From contig JAWOGA010000016.1 of NCBI GenBank assembly GCA_046497225.1, positions 1-7,068 of the forward strand: a stretch of 7,068 bases of DNA, given 5' to 3'. The DNA is from JAXHLG01 sp046497225 (GTDB taxonomy: Bacteria > Patescibacteriota > Minisyncoccia > Moranbacterales > DUUL01). Position 1 is the first letter of the stretch. Every line of letters begins with the position of its first letter. Under the pieces are notes generated by a model, which saw only the letters and a list, made by a program, of their open reading frames with translations, was not told where the DNA came from and ran no database searches. Shown here one piece after another: positions 1 to 6,047 of this stretch. The position numbers were made by a program, and so were the translations under genes.

Positions 1-14
1 GCGGCGGTTAGAGG
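1..14 (+). repeat. Left arm of inverted repeat bracketing the first gene
   Basis: The window opens with GCGGCGGTTAGAGG. The reverse complement of 1204-1218 is GCGGCTGGTTAGAGG, so the two differ by a single inserted base, and each lies just outside the 61-1203 gene. The GTTAGAG core loosely resembles an integron attC core (GTTRRRY) but fails at the last position. It may also be a transposon end or chance. The window edge prevents checking what lies further left. Confidence 0.5.
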
Positions 15-46
15 CCATAATTTTCCGAAAAATAATATTTCAAATC

Positions 47-53
47 AGGGAGG
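47..53 (+). promoter_or_regulatory. Strong Shine-Dalgarno site of the first gene
   Basis: AGGGAGG lies 7 nt before the ATG at 61, an optimal match to the anti-Shine-Dalgarno end of 16S rRNA, and it fixes that start. It is the only convincing ribosome binding site in the window; the other five genes have A/T-rich sequence before their starts. Confidence 0.85.
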
Positions 54-60
54 AAAAGTT

Positions 61-1203
61 ATGAAATTGTTCTTGAAGCGCATTGCAATTTTCTGTTTGT
101 TGGTGGTTGTTTCCGGCTTCAGTCTAGCTGAGGCTGGAAGTTCAACGTCCGTTAGTGAACAGCATTTTGACAAAACTATGGATGAGGTCAAAATGCAGTT
201 GGGGTCTATCCAGGGCGACACCCAAAACATCGTGGATGTTTTGGGTGTAGTGGTTGAGGGATCTTTGCCGGAAGGCGAAGGACTTATCTCTTACTGCAAT
301 GCCCAGGGGTGGAACCCTTGGGTGATCGCCGGGTACAATGACTTGTGCCCGGAGCAGTTAGACGAATTGCCGGCGGGGACGAAGCTTGAGCATCCTCAGA
401 CACCTAAAGAGATGCAAGAAGCATTGAAGAGGGGTCGGCAAATCCGGAAGCAGTATTATGCTTCCAGAAAGCAGAAGCTGAATGTTGACGAGGTGACAGC
501 CGATACCGTGTCGGCTAATCGCCTCAAAACCAAGTTGGCTCAAGTAGACAAGTTGGAAGCTCAGGTTGCCAATGTTGAGGAAAGTAATGTTGAGCTCCAG
601 CGGGTTAACACCCAGCTGGTAAATGAGCTTCACGCCAAGAAGGCCGAGATTGAGCACCTGGAGACCAAGATGCTCAAAGCTGACAAGGCCGAGATCGAGC
701 ACTTGGAGGCTGAACTGGTTACGACCAAAAAGCTGGTGGCCGACTTGGTGGAGGCTAAAGAAATCTTAACTGAAGAGCTTTATGCTAGAAAGGCTTATAT
801 TGGCCAATTGGAGCAGAAGCTGGCCAAAAAGCCTAAAACCATAACCAAAACCAAGACAGTTTATAAGACTGTCGAGGGAGAAAAGGTTTGTTCCTCTTCC
901 TGTGATGAGAAACCTTTTCGGGTTTCCGGTTTCTGGTCCACGCTCTCCAATGGGGAATATGTGGAGTTTAAGTACCGTCCTGATAAGACCCAGCAGTTTA
1001 AAGCTGTTCGGGTTTTGAAGGAAGGCAATTGGGTGCGACCCAGTTGCGAGCGGTTCTGGGCTCGGGATAAGATCTCTGGGCCTGATGCGAGTTCACTCTT
1101 GAAAAAGGGTGAATCTCTGGAACCAGCTCGCGCTTGGGAATTACCCGAGGGCGAGGGTGGACCTCACAGGACCTACATGGTCTTGGAAGTCACTTCTCAA
1201 TAA
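61..1203 (+). CDS. Secreted coiled-coil protein of unknown function
   Basis: I do not recognise this 380-aa protein. Residues 1-25 form a clear Sec signal peptide: basic start (K2, K6, R7), hydrophobic core 8-22, and an AEA/G cleavage site after A25. There is no lipobox, so a soluble exported or surface protein is expected. Residues 26-110 form an N-terminal region with C79 and C96 and a W-rich stretch (GWNPWVIAGYNDLCP). About 115-255 is charged, heptad-patterned and probably a coiled coil, with a near-duplicated KAEIEHLE segment at 194-201 and 209-216. Residues 256-271 are a Lys/Thr-rich linker. A C-terminal domain (275-380) holds C277, C281 and C329 and is rich in W, F and R. The Cys residues could form disulfides outside the cell. 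The start is fixed by an AGGGAGG site 7 nt upstream. The gene is monocistronic and followed by its own terminator. It is GC-richer than the downstream genes (601-660 is 55% GC against 32% for 3781-3840), which hints at transfer. That it is a real gene is near certain; its function is open. Confidence 0.9.
   Translation: MKLFLKRIAIFCLLVVVSGFSLAEAGSSTSVSEQHFDKTMDEVKMQLGSIQGDTQNIVDVLGVVVEGSLPEGEGLISYCNAQGWNPWVIAGYNDLCPEQLDELPAGTKLEHPQTPKEMQEALKRGRQIRKQYYASRKQKLNVDEVTADTVSANRLKTKLAQVDKLEAQVANVEESNVELQRVNTQLVNELHAKKAEIEHLETKMLKADKAEIEHLEAELVTTKKLVADLVEAKEILTEELYARKAYIGQLEQKLAKKPKTITKTKTVYKTVEGEKVCSSSCDEKPFRVSGFWSTLSNGEYVEFKYRPDKTQQFKAVRVLKEGNWVRPSCERFWARDKISGPDASSLLKKGESLEPARAWELPEGEGGPHRTYMVLEVTSQ
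640..708 (+). repeat. Internal 24-nt direct repeat in the coiled-coil region
   Basis: Positions 640-663 and 685-708 match at 22 of 24 bases, offset by 45 nt (15 codons). Both encode KAEIEHLE. The two differences are synonymous third-position changes, which fits a recent duplication within the coiled coil followed by purifying selection. Confidence 0.8.
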
Positions 1204-1218
1204 CCTCTAACCAGCCGC
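1204..1218 (-). repeat. Right arm of inverted repeat bracketing the first gene
   Basis: CCTCTAACCAGCCGC begins one base after the stop codon of the 61-1203 gene (TAA at 1201-1203) and is the reverse complement of 1-14 apart from one extra base. If the gene were an integron cassette this would be the first half of its attC. However, no second half (a GGTTAGAGG-like core) is seen downstream, where the terminator and the convergent gene follow at once. Confidence 0.5.
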
Positions 1219-1219
1219 G

Positions 1220-1256
1220 ACCGGGATTGCTCAACTGAGCTTTCCCGGTTTTTTTA
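1220..1256 (+). terminator. Intrinsic terminator of the first gene
   Basis: ACCGGGA (1220-1226) pairs with TCCCGGT (1243-1249). Inside, GCTC (1229-1232) pairs with GAGC (1237-1240) across a small TT/TT internal loop. A run of T follows to 1256. It reads only rightward: on the minus strand the hairpin is followed by a GC-rich stretch. The left arm and loop lie at the edge of the convergent gene, and the right arm encodes its last residues. Confidence 0.85.
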
Positions 1257-2595
1257 TTGTCATAGTTGCTAAAGTAGCGCCGAATATTGCCCAGAGGGTC
1301 CACTGGGCTGCTGTGCCTCGGAGTATGTTACTGCTCATTCCAAAAGCGCTTTCGGCAATAAAGAGAGATAAAACAATTAAAAGCAAAACTTTTCTTGTTT
1401 TTGAGGATTCTTTTAAGTATCCCTTGAAAAGCTTTACAGCTGCGGCTAATAAGAGCGCGGCATAGGTAAGCGCGCCGAACACTCCGGCTTCCAGAGCATT
1501 TTTGAGTAAGTCGTTGTGGGTGTAGGGATTGCCCGCGTAAAAGCCGAATTCTTGTTCGTGAACTATGGTTTCCGTTCCCGCTCCGTAGCCGGTGAGAGGA
1601 TTTTCTTTAAAAAGAGTATACATCTCGCTCCACTGTTGCATTCTCCAATAAACCGAACCGGTGATAGGCGGGTTGTATAAATCTTCCACCCGGTCTCTTA
1701 CCGGTTCAAAAATTAAAATTGCCGCCAGTAGCGCCGCGCCGACGTAAAGCAAGATTTTGGGGTTTTTAAAAATACTTAGAATAAAGCCGAAAATAAGCAA
1801 GGCAAGCCACGCGCCCCGGCTAAAAGTGGCGATTAGAAGAACAAAAATAAAAGAGGCTCCCAAGGCGGAGGCAGTTTTTTTGTTTTTATCCTGCGGACTT
1901 TTTTCTTTGTGGTAGAGGAAATAAAAAAGGCAAATGGCAAAAATAATTAAGAGAAAAGAAGCGAAGGAATTGGGATGGGAGAAAGTGCCGTAAATGCGGC
2001 TTTCTATCCCCAAAGTTCGGCTAATTCCCGAACCGGTCAAGAATTGATAAAATCCGGCCAACGCCGGAATAACAGCGGAAGATAAAACGGCGTAAAAGAT
2101 AAACCGGGGATTTTTTTGAATGCGGGTGATTACAAAAGCCAGGCCGAAAACGGAAAAGATACTTATCAATCGGAGAAGTTCATAAAAACTGATAAGCTTT
2201 TCAATGGAGAAGAGAATACTAACTGCAATAGCGGTTAAGTAAAGAAACCAGAAAAACTTAAGCGGGATTTGCTTAATATACTGGAAATTTTTGACAAAAA
2301 ACACTGCGGTCAAAAAAATCATTAAAAGCCCCAATCCGGCGGAAGCATTTAAGGAAATGTGTTCTGTTAACCGCACCTGAGCGCTGTCTCCGAAAGAGTC
2401 CAGGGCGGGGCGGATAAGAAGAAATAAGAAAACTCCCCAGCCGGGATTGTAAAGAAAAACGGTGGTTAACAACAAAACCCCCGTCAGCATCAAAGAAAGT
2501 TCAATGGGTTGGCTGAAAATTAAATTTAGTGCTAAAATCAATACTAAACCGGCGATGGTTAATACTCCGGCCAACTCTTTGGGAATGATGTTCAT
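1231..2595 (-). CDS. O-antigen ligase/polymerase-like membrane protein (Wzy_C family)
   Basis: This 454-aa polytopic inner-membrane protein has about 11-12 hydrophobic segments and a large extracytoplasmic loop at about 298-371, the layout of WaaL, Wzy and PglL proteins (Pfam Wzy_C). Such proteins transfer or polymerise glycans from undecaprenyl-diphosphate carriers on the outer face of the membrane. Family-typical motifs are RIYGTFSHPNSFASF (200-214), ATFSRGAW (256-263, with R260), ENPLTGYGAG (331-340) and THNDLLKNALEAG (359-371). R200, R260 and H360 are plausible counterparts of the essential Arg and His residues of WaaL. Length is normal. ATG at 2595 is the only sensible start; no Shine-Dalgarno site precedes it. 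The gene is divergent from the glycosyltransferase cluster, which suggests shared control of one surface-glycan locus. The sequence does not tell ligase from polymerase, or lipid from protein acceptor. The 3' end overlaps the terminator of the convergent gene. Confidence 0.88.
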   Translation of the reverse strand: MNIIPKELAGVLTIAGLVLILALNLIFSQPIELSLMLTGVLLLTTVFLYNPGWGVFLFLLIRPALDSFGDSAQVRLTEHISLNASAGLGLLMIFLTAVFFVKNFQYIKQIPLKFFWFLYLTAIAVSILFSIEKLISFYELLRLISIFSVFGLAFVITRIQKNPRFIFYAVLSSAVIPALAGFYQFLTGSGISRTLGIESRIYGTFSHPNSFASFLLIIFAICLFYFLYHKEKSPQDKNKKTASALGASFIFVLLIATFSRGAWLALLIFGFILSIFKNPKILLYVGAALLAAILIFEPVRDRVEDLYNPPITGSVYWRMQQWSEMYTLFKENPLTGYGAGTETIVHEQEFGFYAGNPYTHNDLLKNALEAGVFGALTYAALLLAAAVKLFKGYLKESSKTRKVLLLIVLSLFIAESAFGMSSNILRGTAAQWTLWAIFGATLATMTIKKPGKLS

Positions 2596-2644
2596 AGCTA
2601 AAAGCGATATATTTTAATTTTTTCAAATACAAATCTTTAACTCT

Positions 2645-2652
2645 ATTATAAT
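2645..2652. promoter_or_regulatory. Self-complementary -10 box in divergent spacer
   Basis: ATTATAAT is its own reverse complement, so it offers a perfect TATAAT on both strands (2647-2652 rightward, 2650-2645 leftward). Rightward, only 7 nt separate the hexamer from the ATG at 2660, so transcription would start at or within a few bases of the start codon. Leftward, TTGCAA (2674-2669) lies 18 nt upstream as a 4/6 -35 match and predicts a leader of about 40 nt for the 2595 gene. The rightward -35 is weak (TTTCAA-like, near 2621). Confidence 0.5.
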
Positions 2653-2659
2653 CTCAATC

Positions 2660-3922
2660 ATGAGAATTTTGCAAGTTCATAAGTATTTCTCCGGAACAAG
2701 AGGGGGCGGTTCGGTTTCCGCTTTTTTTCAAACCAAAAGAATTTTGGAAAATCGCGGGCATACAGTCCAGATTTTTTCTATGCAAGATGATGAGAATTAC
2801 CGGAGTAAGTACTCCAAGTATTTTGCCGAGCATTTTGACATAAACAAGGCGGAAAATTTATGGGAAAAGATGAAATTTGCTTACAAGTCTATTTACAATC
2901 GGGAAGCCCAAAAAAAACTGGAAGCTTTAATAAAAAAAGAAAAACCGGAAGTAGCTCATGTTCACAATATTTACCACTATTTAACTCCGGCGATTCTGCA
3001 TACTCTTAAAAAACATAAAACCCCCGTTGTTTTTAAACTCTCCGATTATAAAGCAATTTGTCCCAACTATAAATTATTTGTTAATGGAGAGATTTGTGAG
3101 AAATGCAAGGGAGGGAAATACTACCAATGCTTTTTGAATAAATGCTTGAAAAATTCCCGGGGTGTAAGTCTGGTGGCTATGCTGGAAGCGTATGTTCATA
3201 AATTTATTAAATCCTACCAAAAGGTGGATTATTTTTTAGCCCCTAGCGAATTTATGAAAAACAAGTGCGCGGAGTTTGGGATTCCTCGAGAAAAAATTAA
3301 AATTTTAAGAAATGCTTTGGATGTAGAAGAATTTGATTCGCCGGGGAATTTTGAAGAGGAGAATCACTTTCTCTATTTCGGAAGAATTTCGGAGGAAAAA
3401 GGGTTGGAAGATTTACTGCAAGCGGTTTCAGTGTTAAAAGAACAAAACAAGCTCAGAGGTAATAAATTGAAAATTGCAGGCAAAGGACCCCGGGAGGAAT
3501 ATTTAAAAAATCTAACCCGGGAGTTGCGGTTGGAAGAGGAGATTGAGTTTGTCGGGTTTAAACAAGGCGAAGAATTAAAAGAAGTAATTAGGAAAAGCAA
3601 GTTTACTATTTTGCCTTCTGTTTGGTATGATAATTCTCCTATGGCAGTGTCCGAGACTCAGCTTTTGGAAAAACCCGTGATTGTTTCTGACAGAGGCGGA
3701 ACAAAAGAAATGATCAAAGACAAAGAAACCGGATTTGTTTTTAAAGCCGAAGATATTCAAGACCTGTCGAAAAAAATAGAGGATATGATAAATTTGGATA
3801 AAGAGGATAGAAAAAAAATGGGAGAAAAAGGCAGGGAAAATATTAAAAACCTAAACAGCCAAGAGAAATATTATAAAAAGCTGATGTCTATTTACGAGGA
3901 TTTATCGGAAAAAAATATTTAA
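2660..3922 (+). CDS. GT4-family glycosyltransferase with Cys-rich insert
   Basis: This 420-aa protein has a GT-B fold typical of retaining family-4 glycosyltransferases, which move a sugar from a nucleotide-sugar to a growing lipid-linked glycan at the cytoplasmic membrane face. The N-terminal domain starts MRILQVHKYF with a glycine loop (RGGGS, 14-18) and VHNIYHYLTP (101-110). The C-terminal Rossmann domain carries YFGRISEEKGLEDLL (239-253), AGKGP (273-277) and VGF (298-300). An E-x7-E-like motif has Asp first (D324, E332), followed by the PVIVSDRGGTKE segment. Between the domains' usual elements lies a Cys-rich stretch, C134, C146, C149, C157 and C162, including CPNY and CEKC, possibly a metal-binding knuckle; similar inserts occur in some GT4 proteins. 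Donor and acceptor are unknown. There is no Shine-Dalgarno site; a TATAAT ends 7 nt before ATG, so the mRNA may be leaderless. The next gene begins 8 nt after the stop codon. Confidence 0.92.
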   Translation: MRILQVHKYFSGTRGGGSVSAFFQTKRILENRGHTVQIFSMQDDENYRSKYSKYFAEHFDINKAENLWEKMKFAYKSIYNREAQKKLEALIKKEKPEVAHVHNIYHYLTPAILHTLKKHKTPVVFKLSDYKAICPNYKLFVNGEICEKCKGGKYYQCFLNKCLKNSRGVSLVAMLEAYVHKFIKSYQKVDYFLAPSEFMKNKCAEFGIPREKIKILRNALDVEEFDSPGNFEEENHFLYFGRISEEKGLEDLLQAVSVLKEQNKLRGNKLKIAGKGPREEYLKNLTRELRLEEEIEFVGFKQGEELKEVIRKSKFTILPSVWYDNSPMAVSETQLLEKPVIVSDRGGTKEMIKDKETGFVFKAEDIQDLSKKIEDMINLDKEDRKKMGEKGRENIKNLNSQEKYYKKLMSIYEDLSEKNI

Positions 3923-3930
3923 AAAACAAA

Positions 3931-4434
3931 ATGAAAAGAAAATTTGTTTCTATTGAAAAAGCGAAAAGAATTTATTTTAAAATATTTTTAGCGTGTTTGA
4001 TGTTGCTATTGACTATCCTGTTTCTTGCCGGGATTGAGCTGGAGAAGCAGCGTTTTTACTCTAAAGCAAATTTTCATTTCAGTGAAGTTGAGAGAGCATT
4101 TGCGGAGATAGAAAAGAATCAAACAGCAGAGGATTCGCTGGATCTTGAACAAAAAAAGAAATTACTGAAACAGGCGCGCAATTTGGAGAGCAAGCTTTTC
4201 AATCTAAAAGCTTTGTATTTTCATCAGGAGGGAGATTTTAGTCTAAAATATTTTAATTTGGAGGACCGGGAATATTTAAAAAAACTTGAAAAAACCAGAA
4301 GAGTGTTTTTGAGCGGCCAAGGGTATATTAGAACTCTGGAGATGCTAATTTTCCAAAAAGAAGCATCTGAAAATCAGCGGAAAATTCACGAAAAGAGTAG
4401 AAATTTACTCCAAACCGCCCTCCGTAATTTTTAG
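3931..4434 (+). CDS. Small single-pass membrane protein, function unknown
   Basis: I do not recognise this 167-aa protein. A basic N-terminus (K2, R3, K4, K10, K12, R13, K17) precedes one strong transmembrane segment at about 15-35. The remaining ~130 residues are highly charged, probably helical, have no cysteine and sit outside the membrane if the positive-inside rule holds. There is no cleavage site, so it should stay anchored. ATG is 8 nt after the previous stop, so it is very likely co-transcribed with the upstream glycosyltransferase; no ribosome binding site is visible (AAAAAACAAAATG). Lying between two glycosyltransferases, it may assist glycan assembly, but nothing in the sequence shows that. 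Codon and base use match the neighbours, which supports a real gene. Confidence 0.75.
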   Translation: MKRKFVSIEKAKRIYFKIFLACLMLLLTILFLAGIELEKQRFYSKANFHFSEVERAFAEIEKNQTAEDSLDLEQKKKLLKQARNLESKLFNLKALYFHQEGDFSLKYFNLEDREYLKKLEKTRRVFLSGQGYIRTLEMLIFQKEASENQRKIHEKSRNLLQTALRNF

Positions 4435-4442
4435 TTAGTTAC

Positions 4443-4468
4443 ACTACCATATTACGTTATATGGTAGT
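4443..4468. promoter_or_regulatory. 10-6-10 palindrome upstream of second glycosyltransferase
   Basis: ACTACCATAT (4443-4452) is perfectly reverse-complementary to ATATGGTAGT (4459-4468) around a 6-nt centre, TACGTT. Two further pairs form beyond one mismatch (4440-4441 with 4470-4471). It starts 8 nt after a stop codon and ends 53 nt before the ATG at 4522. There is no following T-run, so it is not a standard terminator. The size suits a dimeric regulator's operator or an RNA hairpin in the intercistronic mRNA. Confidence 0.6.
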
Positions 4469-4521
4469 ATATGAAAAAATTGGGTTGGTGTGATTGTTGT
4501 ATTGTTATTAAGTTTAAAAAA

Positions 4522-5712
4522 ATGAAGATTGGTGTCAATGCGTCATTTGTGAGGAAGCCGGATGCTGGGATGGGGCGAGTTTCTGCAAATTTTTTGCAAA
4601 AATTAGCAGAAATTCAAAATTCAAAATTCAAAATTCAAAATTCAGGAGTAGAATTCTTTTTGTACTTAGAGGAAGATATAGATTTGGAATTGCCGGAGAA
4701 ATTTCATAAGAGAATTTTTTTGCCTCCGTATAAGCGGGATGATTTGATTCGCAAAATTTGGTGGGAAAAATATCTTTTGCCAAAGAAAGCAAAAAAAGAC
4801 GGATGCGATGTTTTCTTCTCTCTCTATCAGTGCCCGACAATCCTGAGAAATATCCCTCATATTATGCTGGTTCATGACGCAATTTGGAGAATTTTTCCGG
4901 ATTATCTTAATAATTCCAGAAAGAAAACTTATGCTAAAAAAACGGAAAAGGCAATTCAACAAGCGAATAAGATTATGACGATTTCGGAAAGCTCCAAGAA
5001 AGATATCAAAAAGTTTTTCCAGGTTAAAGATGAAGATGTCATTATCAATCCTATTGACTGCGACCCCGGCTTTAAGAAAAATTTAACTCAAAAGGAACTC
5101 AATAAAACTCTAAAAAAATTCGGGCTTATTGAAGAAGAATACATTTTTTACGTCGGAGGATTTGATGTTCGTAAAAATGTAGATGGATTGATAAAGGCTT
5201 ATGCAATTCTGTGGCAAAAATATTCCGAAAAGATAGATATTCCCGATTTGGTTATAGCGGGCGGGTTTAATCCCGATTTAATTCCTTTGGTTACGGACTT
5301 GCCGGAGGAAATTCGGAAAGCCGTAAAAAACTTCGGAGTTCCACAAGAGAAGTTTAAGACGCCGGGCTTTGTTGAGCAGAATGATTTGCCGGCGCTTTAC
5401 CGGGGAGCGAAAGCTTTTTGTTTTCCATCTTTGTATGAGGGTTTTGGTTTACCCGTTTTGGAAGCCTTTAACAGCGGATGCTCGGTGGTGGTTTCCGATA
5501 ATTCTTCGCTGGGAGAAATTGCCAACCGCAAAAACGCTTTTATTTTCAAAAACGGCAATGATGAGGATTTAGCTGAAAAAATTTATAGTTGCCTCCGGAA
5601 GGAGAAAAAAAGAAAGGAAAAGATTTCCCAAGCCGTAAAAACCGCAAAGCAATATAGCTGGGGTAAATTCGCGGATAAATTTATTGAATCCCTGCGGAAT
5701 GTGAAAAAATAA
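4522..5712 (+). CDS. GT4-family glycosyltransferase with in-frame heptamer repeat
   Basis: This 396-aa GT-B glycosyltransferase resembles the mannosyltransferase-type GT4 enzymes of exopolysaccharide and O-antigen clusters. It likely adds a hexose to a lipid-linked glycan in the cytoplasm; the sugar is not deducible. The frame is open from ATG 4471, but MKIGVNASF at 4522 is the family's classic N-terminus, so I use 4522; the extra 17 residues (many Cys and Lys) look untranslated. Motifs: glycine loop DAGMGR (14-19), LVHDAIWRIFPDYL (116-129), SESS (155-158), YVGGFDVRKNVDGLI (210-224), AGGF (246-249), and a canonical E-x7-E at E306 and E314 within SLYEGFGLPVLEAF. Residues 30-41 (EIQNSKFKIQNS) are encoded by a DNA tandem repeat and lie in the loop after the first helix, where family members are usually shorter. 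There is no Shine-Dalgarno site. It is probably part of the 2660-4434 operon, with a palindrome in the 87-nt gap. Confidence 0.92.
   Translation: MKIGVNASFVRKPDAGMGRVSANFLQKLAEIQNSKFKIQNSGVEFFLYLEEDIDLELPEKFHKRIFLPPYKRDDLIRKIWWEKYLLPKKAKKDGCDVFFSLYQCPTILRNIPHIMLVHDAIWRIFPDYLNNSRKKTYAKKTEKAIQQANKIMTISESSKKDIKKFFQVKDEDVIINPIDCDPGFKKNLTQKELNKTLKKFGLIEEEYIFYVGGFDVRKNVDGLIKAYAILWQKYSEKIDIPDLVIAGGFNPDLIPLVTDLPEEIRKAVKNFGVPQEKFKTPGFVEQNDLPALYRGAKAFCFPSLYEGFGLPVLEAFNSGCSVVVSDNSSLGEIANRKNAFIFKNGNDEDLAEKIYSCLRKEKKRKEKISQAVKTAKQYSWGKFADKFIESLRNVKK
4611..4644 (+). repeat. Tandem 7-nt repeat (AATTCAA) inside a coding region
   Basis: Nearly five perfect copies of AATTCAA run through codons 30-41 of the second glycosyltransferase. 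Because 7 is not a multiple of 3, all three frames are used and the peptide repeats every 21 nt (IQNSKFK, then IQNS). Losing one unit would bring in TAG at 4649-4651. Gaining one would lead to TAA at 4707-4709. Confidence 0.9.
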
Positions 5713-5729
5713 ACGGTGGTTTTTCATTT

Positions 5730-5876
5730 AAGAATTAAGGGGATAAAAATGCAAAAGTCAAAAATCAAAATGACAAAGTAAAATGTAAAATGTTTGGAAG
5801 ATGCAAAATGCAAACAGAATCAAGAATCAAGAATTAAGGGGATGAAAATTCAAAAATTCAAAAATTCAAAATTCAA
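5730..5876 (+). repeat. A-rich degenerate heptamer array, plus 21-nt direct repeat
   Basis: The spacer after the second glycosyltransferase is A-rich on the plus strand and built from successive 7-nt near-repeats: GTAAAAT twice (5778-5791), GCAAAAT then GCAAAC (5803-5815), GAATCAA twice then GAATTAA (5817-5837). It ends with ATTCAAAA-type units spaced 8, 8 and 7 nt (5845-5876). A 21-nt element (5730-5750, containing GAATTAAGGGGAT) recurs at 5829-5849 with one mismatch. No ORF or RNA gene is apparent. Confidence 0.8.
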
Positions 5877-5932
5877 CCAGGTGGAATAAGATTTTTTAAA
5901 TCTTAATTTTGAAGAAATTATTCCACCGGGTT
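5875..5932. other. Long imperfect hairpin next to the heptamer array
   Basis: Positions 5875-5889 (AACCAGGTGGAATAA) pair with 5918-5932 at 14 of 15 positions. Inside, GATTT (5890-5894) pairs with AAATC (5898-5902) over a TTT loop. There is no T-tract after it, so it is unlikely to be a simple terminator. A structured RNA, the end of a miniature element or a protein-binding site are all possible. A small hairpin (ACTATT/AATAGT, 5952-5966) follows. Confidence 0.6.
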
Positions 5933-6000
5933 CACTTTCTAAACTTTCTTCACTATTAGCAATAGTAAGCAGTTTATTTTGAAATAAAAAATATGAATGT

Positions 6001-6031
6001 TTGTAACTAAATTTGTAAGCTTTTTTATAAA
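6001..6031 (+). promoter_or_regulatory. Possible promoter of the peroxiredoxin gene
   Basis: TTGTAA (6001-6006) and TATAAA (6026-6031) are separated by 19 nt, and the -10 lies 16 nt before ATG 6048. The match is weak in a very AT-rich stretch. It is offered because a terminator behind the gene and a long spacer before it suggest independent transcription. Confidence 0.25.
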
Positions 6032-6047
6032 AATTAAACGAAAAATT

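Noticed and set aside
358..702. Minus-strand 114-codon open frame within the first gene
   Set aside because: It is antisense to a well-supported coding region with clear signal peptide and heptads, has no ribosome binding site, and its Leu-rich translation mirrors the coiled-coil codons.
1204..1260. Complete attC site after the first gene
   Set aside because: Only the first half is present; the sequence goes straight into a terminator and the convergent gene, with no GTT core following.
1231..2595. Recoded UGA (code 25) as in some CPR lineages
   Set aside because: The polymerase gene ends naturally at TGA with family-typical length, and no gene needs UGA read through.
3373..3760. Minus-strand open frames within the first glycosyltransferase
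   Set aside because: They oppose conserved GT4 motifs and show no recognisable domain or start signal.
4471..4521. N-terminal extension of the second glycosyltransferase from ATG 4471
   Set aside because: The 17 extra residues precede the family-typical MKIGVNASF start, are unlike GT4 N-termini, and the ATG touches the palindrome without a ribosome binding site.
5845..5876. CRISPR-like short repeats
   Set aside because: Units are 7-8 nt without unique spacers; they are simple tandem repeats and no cas gene is present.
5875..5932. T-box or intrinsic terminator
   Set aside because: The arm resembles a T-box only superficially, there is no specifier-type leader or aminoacyl-tRNA gene, and no T-tract follows the stem.
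5997..6047. N-terminal extension of the peroxiredoxin from ATG 5997
   Set aside because: It adds a basic, hydrophobic stretch outside the family domain; ATG 6048 gives the usual length and a normal start.
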